A DNA stretch of 64,000 nt from Stictocephala bisonia (Eukaryota > Arthropoda > Insecta > Hemiptera > Membracidae), in contig JAQJVL010000608.1 in NCBI GenBank assembly GCA_035578905.1, positions 248,001-312,000 on the forward strand, given 5' to 3'. The notes beneath the pieces were generated by a model, which was given only the letters and a program-made list of their open reading frames with translations, had not been told where the DNA came from and searched no databases. Below, piece after piece: positions 62,118 through 64,000 of the stretch; position 1 is the first letter of the stretch; each line of letters begins with the position of its first letter. The position numbers and the translations under genes are program-made.

Positions 62118-62244
62118 TCATTATATCGAGAGACATTTTTCTTGCTTTAACTAAGTTTCTTAATGAAAAAAAGAAGAAGAAAAACAATATAGTAAGGTAA
62201 TAGGTAATATCGGAGAATTGGACAAAATTCGATTACATAGTTTG
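62118..62244. other. Spacer
   Basis: A/G-rich, nothing recognised. Confidence 0.4.
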
Positions 62245-62288
62245 GACATAGTTCGATTACATTCGAAGGAATGTAATCGAACTATGTC
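62245..62288. repeat. Perfect 20-bp hairpin
   Basis: GACATAGTTCGATTACATTC at 62245-62264, loop GAAG, exact inverse at 62269-62288. A partial direct copy (ATTCGATTACATAG) lies just upstream at 62228. Confidence 0.96.
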
Positions 62289-63009
62289 TAATATATGTGA
62301 GTTAATCAACGCATTCCCATGTTTCAACTGTTCAACAATCATTATTATTCTTTGCTTTACAGTCGAACATAATACTTTTTCTTTCAAAGAATCATATTTC
62401 AAGCTTATTAATAATGTAACGATAACGATCAAATATTTAAATCATTACGACCTTGCAAATTTTAATTGAGTAATTAAATATACCAAATTATTGATCACAA
62501 AACAGACTTGCTATTATTACAGAATACACAAGCATGATCGAGCATAATGCCAAATCTCGACCTATATCACTGGGTCATTCGTTAGACAAACAATTGTGAA
62601 GATACAGTTCATGAAATTTTCTACAACACATTAATAGCCCGAGCTATACCAATTGAACCCAAATGATGTATAATGAAAACATTCATTGTTGTTGAAAATA
62701 TCAATATTGTTTAATATTCATTATTTTATTTCATTAAAAAAAATTAAAACAATCAGGCAATGTTATAATGTTTACCGCAATATTTATCGTTGAAATTAAG
62801 CATAAATCATAGTATATACTACTTTTATAACAGTTGTGCTAAATTCATTATTAGGCCTTAATTTTTATGACAAAACATAATAAGCTAACATAGATAATTA
62901 TACCAAACACGTATATCCAACCAGTAGCTGATTCAATGAGTGAAGGAACGGCCAACCAAAGTAAAAATATTTTCAAATTACCGGAACAAAATATTATGAA
63001 TGTTGTAGA
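62289..63009. other. AT-rich spacer
   Basis: Nothing recognised. Confidence 0.55.
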
Positions 63010-64000
63010 CTAGTTGGCAATCTCAGGAATAAAACACCTTGGCCTCGTTATCAGTAACAAGCAGACGAGGAGAAACCCACCCCTTAAAATACATAATGGC
63101 CGAGCACTCTAGTGATCTAAATAACTCCACTCACCACATTATCGGTAACTGGCAGACGAGGGGAAACTCAATACCTGGATAACATAGTGCCCGAACAATC
63201 CAGTGATCTAAATAACTCTACGTACCACATTATCAGAAATGGGCAGAAGAGGGGAAACCCATCACTTGAAATACATAATGGCCGAGCACTCTAGTGATCT
63301 AAATAACTCCACTCACCACATTATCGGTAACTGGCAGACGAGGGGAAACTCAACACCTGGATAACATAGTGCCCGAACAATCCAGTGATCTAAATAACTC
63401 TACGTACCACATTATCAGAAATGGGCAGAAGAGGGGAAACCCATCACTTGAAATACATAATGGCCGAGCACTCTAGTGATCTAAATAACTCCACTCACCA
63501 CATTATCGGTAACTGGCAGACGAGGGGAAACTCAACACCTGGATAACATAGTGCCCGAACAATCCAGTGATCTAAATAACTCTACTTACCACATTATCAG
63601 AAATGGGCAGACGAGGGGAAACCCATCACTTGAAATACATAATGGCCGAACACTCCAATGATCTAAATAACTCCACTCACCACATTATCAGTAACTAGCA
63701 GACGAGGGGAACTCACCCTTTAGAATACATAATGGTTGAACATTCCAGTAATCTAAATAGCTACACTCACTACATTATCAGTAATAGGCAGACGAGAGGA
63801 ACTCACCCTTTAGAATACATAATGGTTGAACACTCCAGTAATCTAAATAGCTACACTCACTACATTATCAGTAACTAGCAGACGAGAGGAACTCACCCTT
63901 TAGAATACATAATGGTTGAACACTCCAGTAATCTAAATAGCTACACTCACTACATTATCAGTAATAGGCAGACGAGAGGAACTCACCGGTGATCTAAATA
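63010..64000. repeat. Tandem array, 91-bp unit in 182-bp dimers, continues past the window
   Basis: The unit contains CCACATTATCGGTAACTGGC, AGACGAGGGGAAACTCA and CCAGTGATCTAAATAACTC. CACATT occurs at 63135, 63226 and 63317. Alternating subtypes (GGTAACTGGCAGACG versus AGAAATGGGCAGAAG) give 182-bp dimers. From about 63700 a third subtype (ACTCACCCTTTAGAATACAT) takes over. The last bases join two parts of the unit, so the final copy is truncated. Confidence 0.96.

Noticed and set aside
61125..62187. Long minus-strand proteins of 327 and 274 codons
   Set aside because: They are phase-cycling readings of a 52-bp array and overlap one another in different frames.

Overview
This window is eukaryotic, non-coding, AT-rich DNA, most likely from an arthropod and probably an insect. 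The grounds are decayed LINE reverse transcriptases, a tRNA-headed SINE, a hAT-type miniature element with an 8-bp target duplication, microsatellites, and no operons or bacterial-style ORFs. I cannot name the species. I found no host gene or exon I would defend. It reads as a gene desert, or the inside of a very large intron, built from repeats.

Tandem repeats are the dominant content, about 20 kb or roughly 31% of the window. There are about 18 separate arrays, mostly of unrelated unit sequence, with units of about 24 to 133 bp. The largest is a satellite of about 70 copies of a 60-bp unit (28.0-32.2 kb), which contains a duplication of about 1.5 kb. Next are a 36-bp array (44.0-46.8 kb), a 94-98-bp array (58.1-60.3 kb), a 129/133-bp array (55.8-57.8 kb), a 50/154-bp array (8.6-10.3 kb), a 99-bp array (42.0-43.6 kb), a 52-bp array (61.2-62.1 kb) and a 91/182-bp array running off the right edge. 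Several arrays are open in one or more frames and give long apparent proteins. I interpret these as by-products of a periodic sequence, with the caveats given in the findings.

Mobile elements by position: a LINE RT fragment on the minus strand at the left edge (1-1020); a LINE 3' coding tail (4.4-4.7 kb); a probable LINE 3' end (7.06-7.9 kb); a two-copy dispersed element in opposite orientations (10.4 and 51.2 kb); a 5S-rRNA-like SINE fragment (16.9 kb); a 2.9-kb, 5'-truncated LINE still readable from endonuclease to C-terminus apart from four stops and one frameshift (24.1-27.0 kb); an unclassified GC-rich block (33.4-34.8 kb); a 545-bp hAT-like MITE with perfect 8-bp target duplications (35.67-36.22 kb); a foldback element (47.8-48.1 kb) with a half copy at 40.9 kb; a tRNA-derived SINE (52.0-52.3 kb); and an RTE-like RT C-terminal remnant (60.4-61.0 kb). 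A minisatellite family with a CCCATACACGTA core recurs at four places in both orientations.

Nothing here acts as a pathway or operon. The biology is repeat dynamics: amplification, homogenisation into higher-order repeats, segmental duplication and inversion of arrays, and decay of retroelements. I did not find a convincing new functional system. The most unusual structures are the indel-free 36-bp array open on both strands, the 60-bp satellite carrying CACGTG in many units, and the inverted dispersed pair of unknown class.
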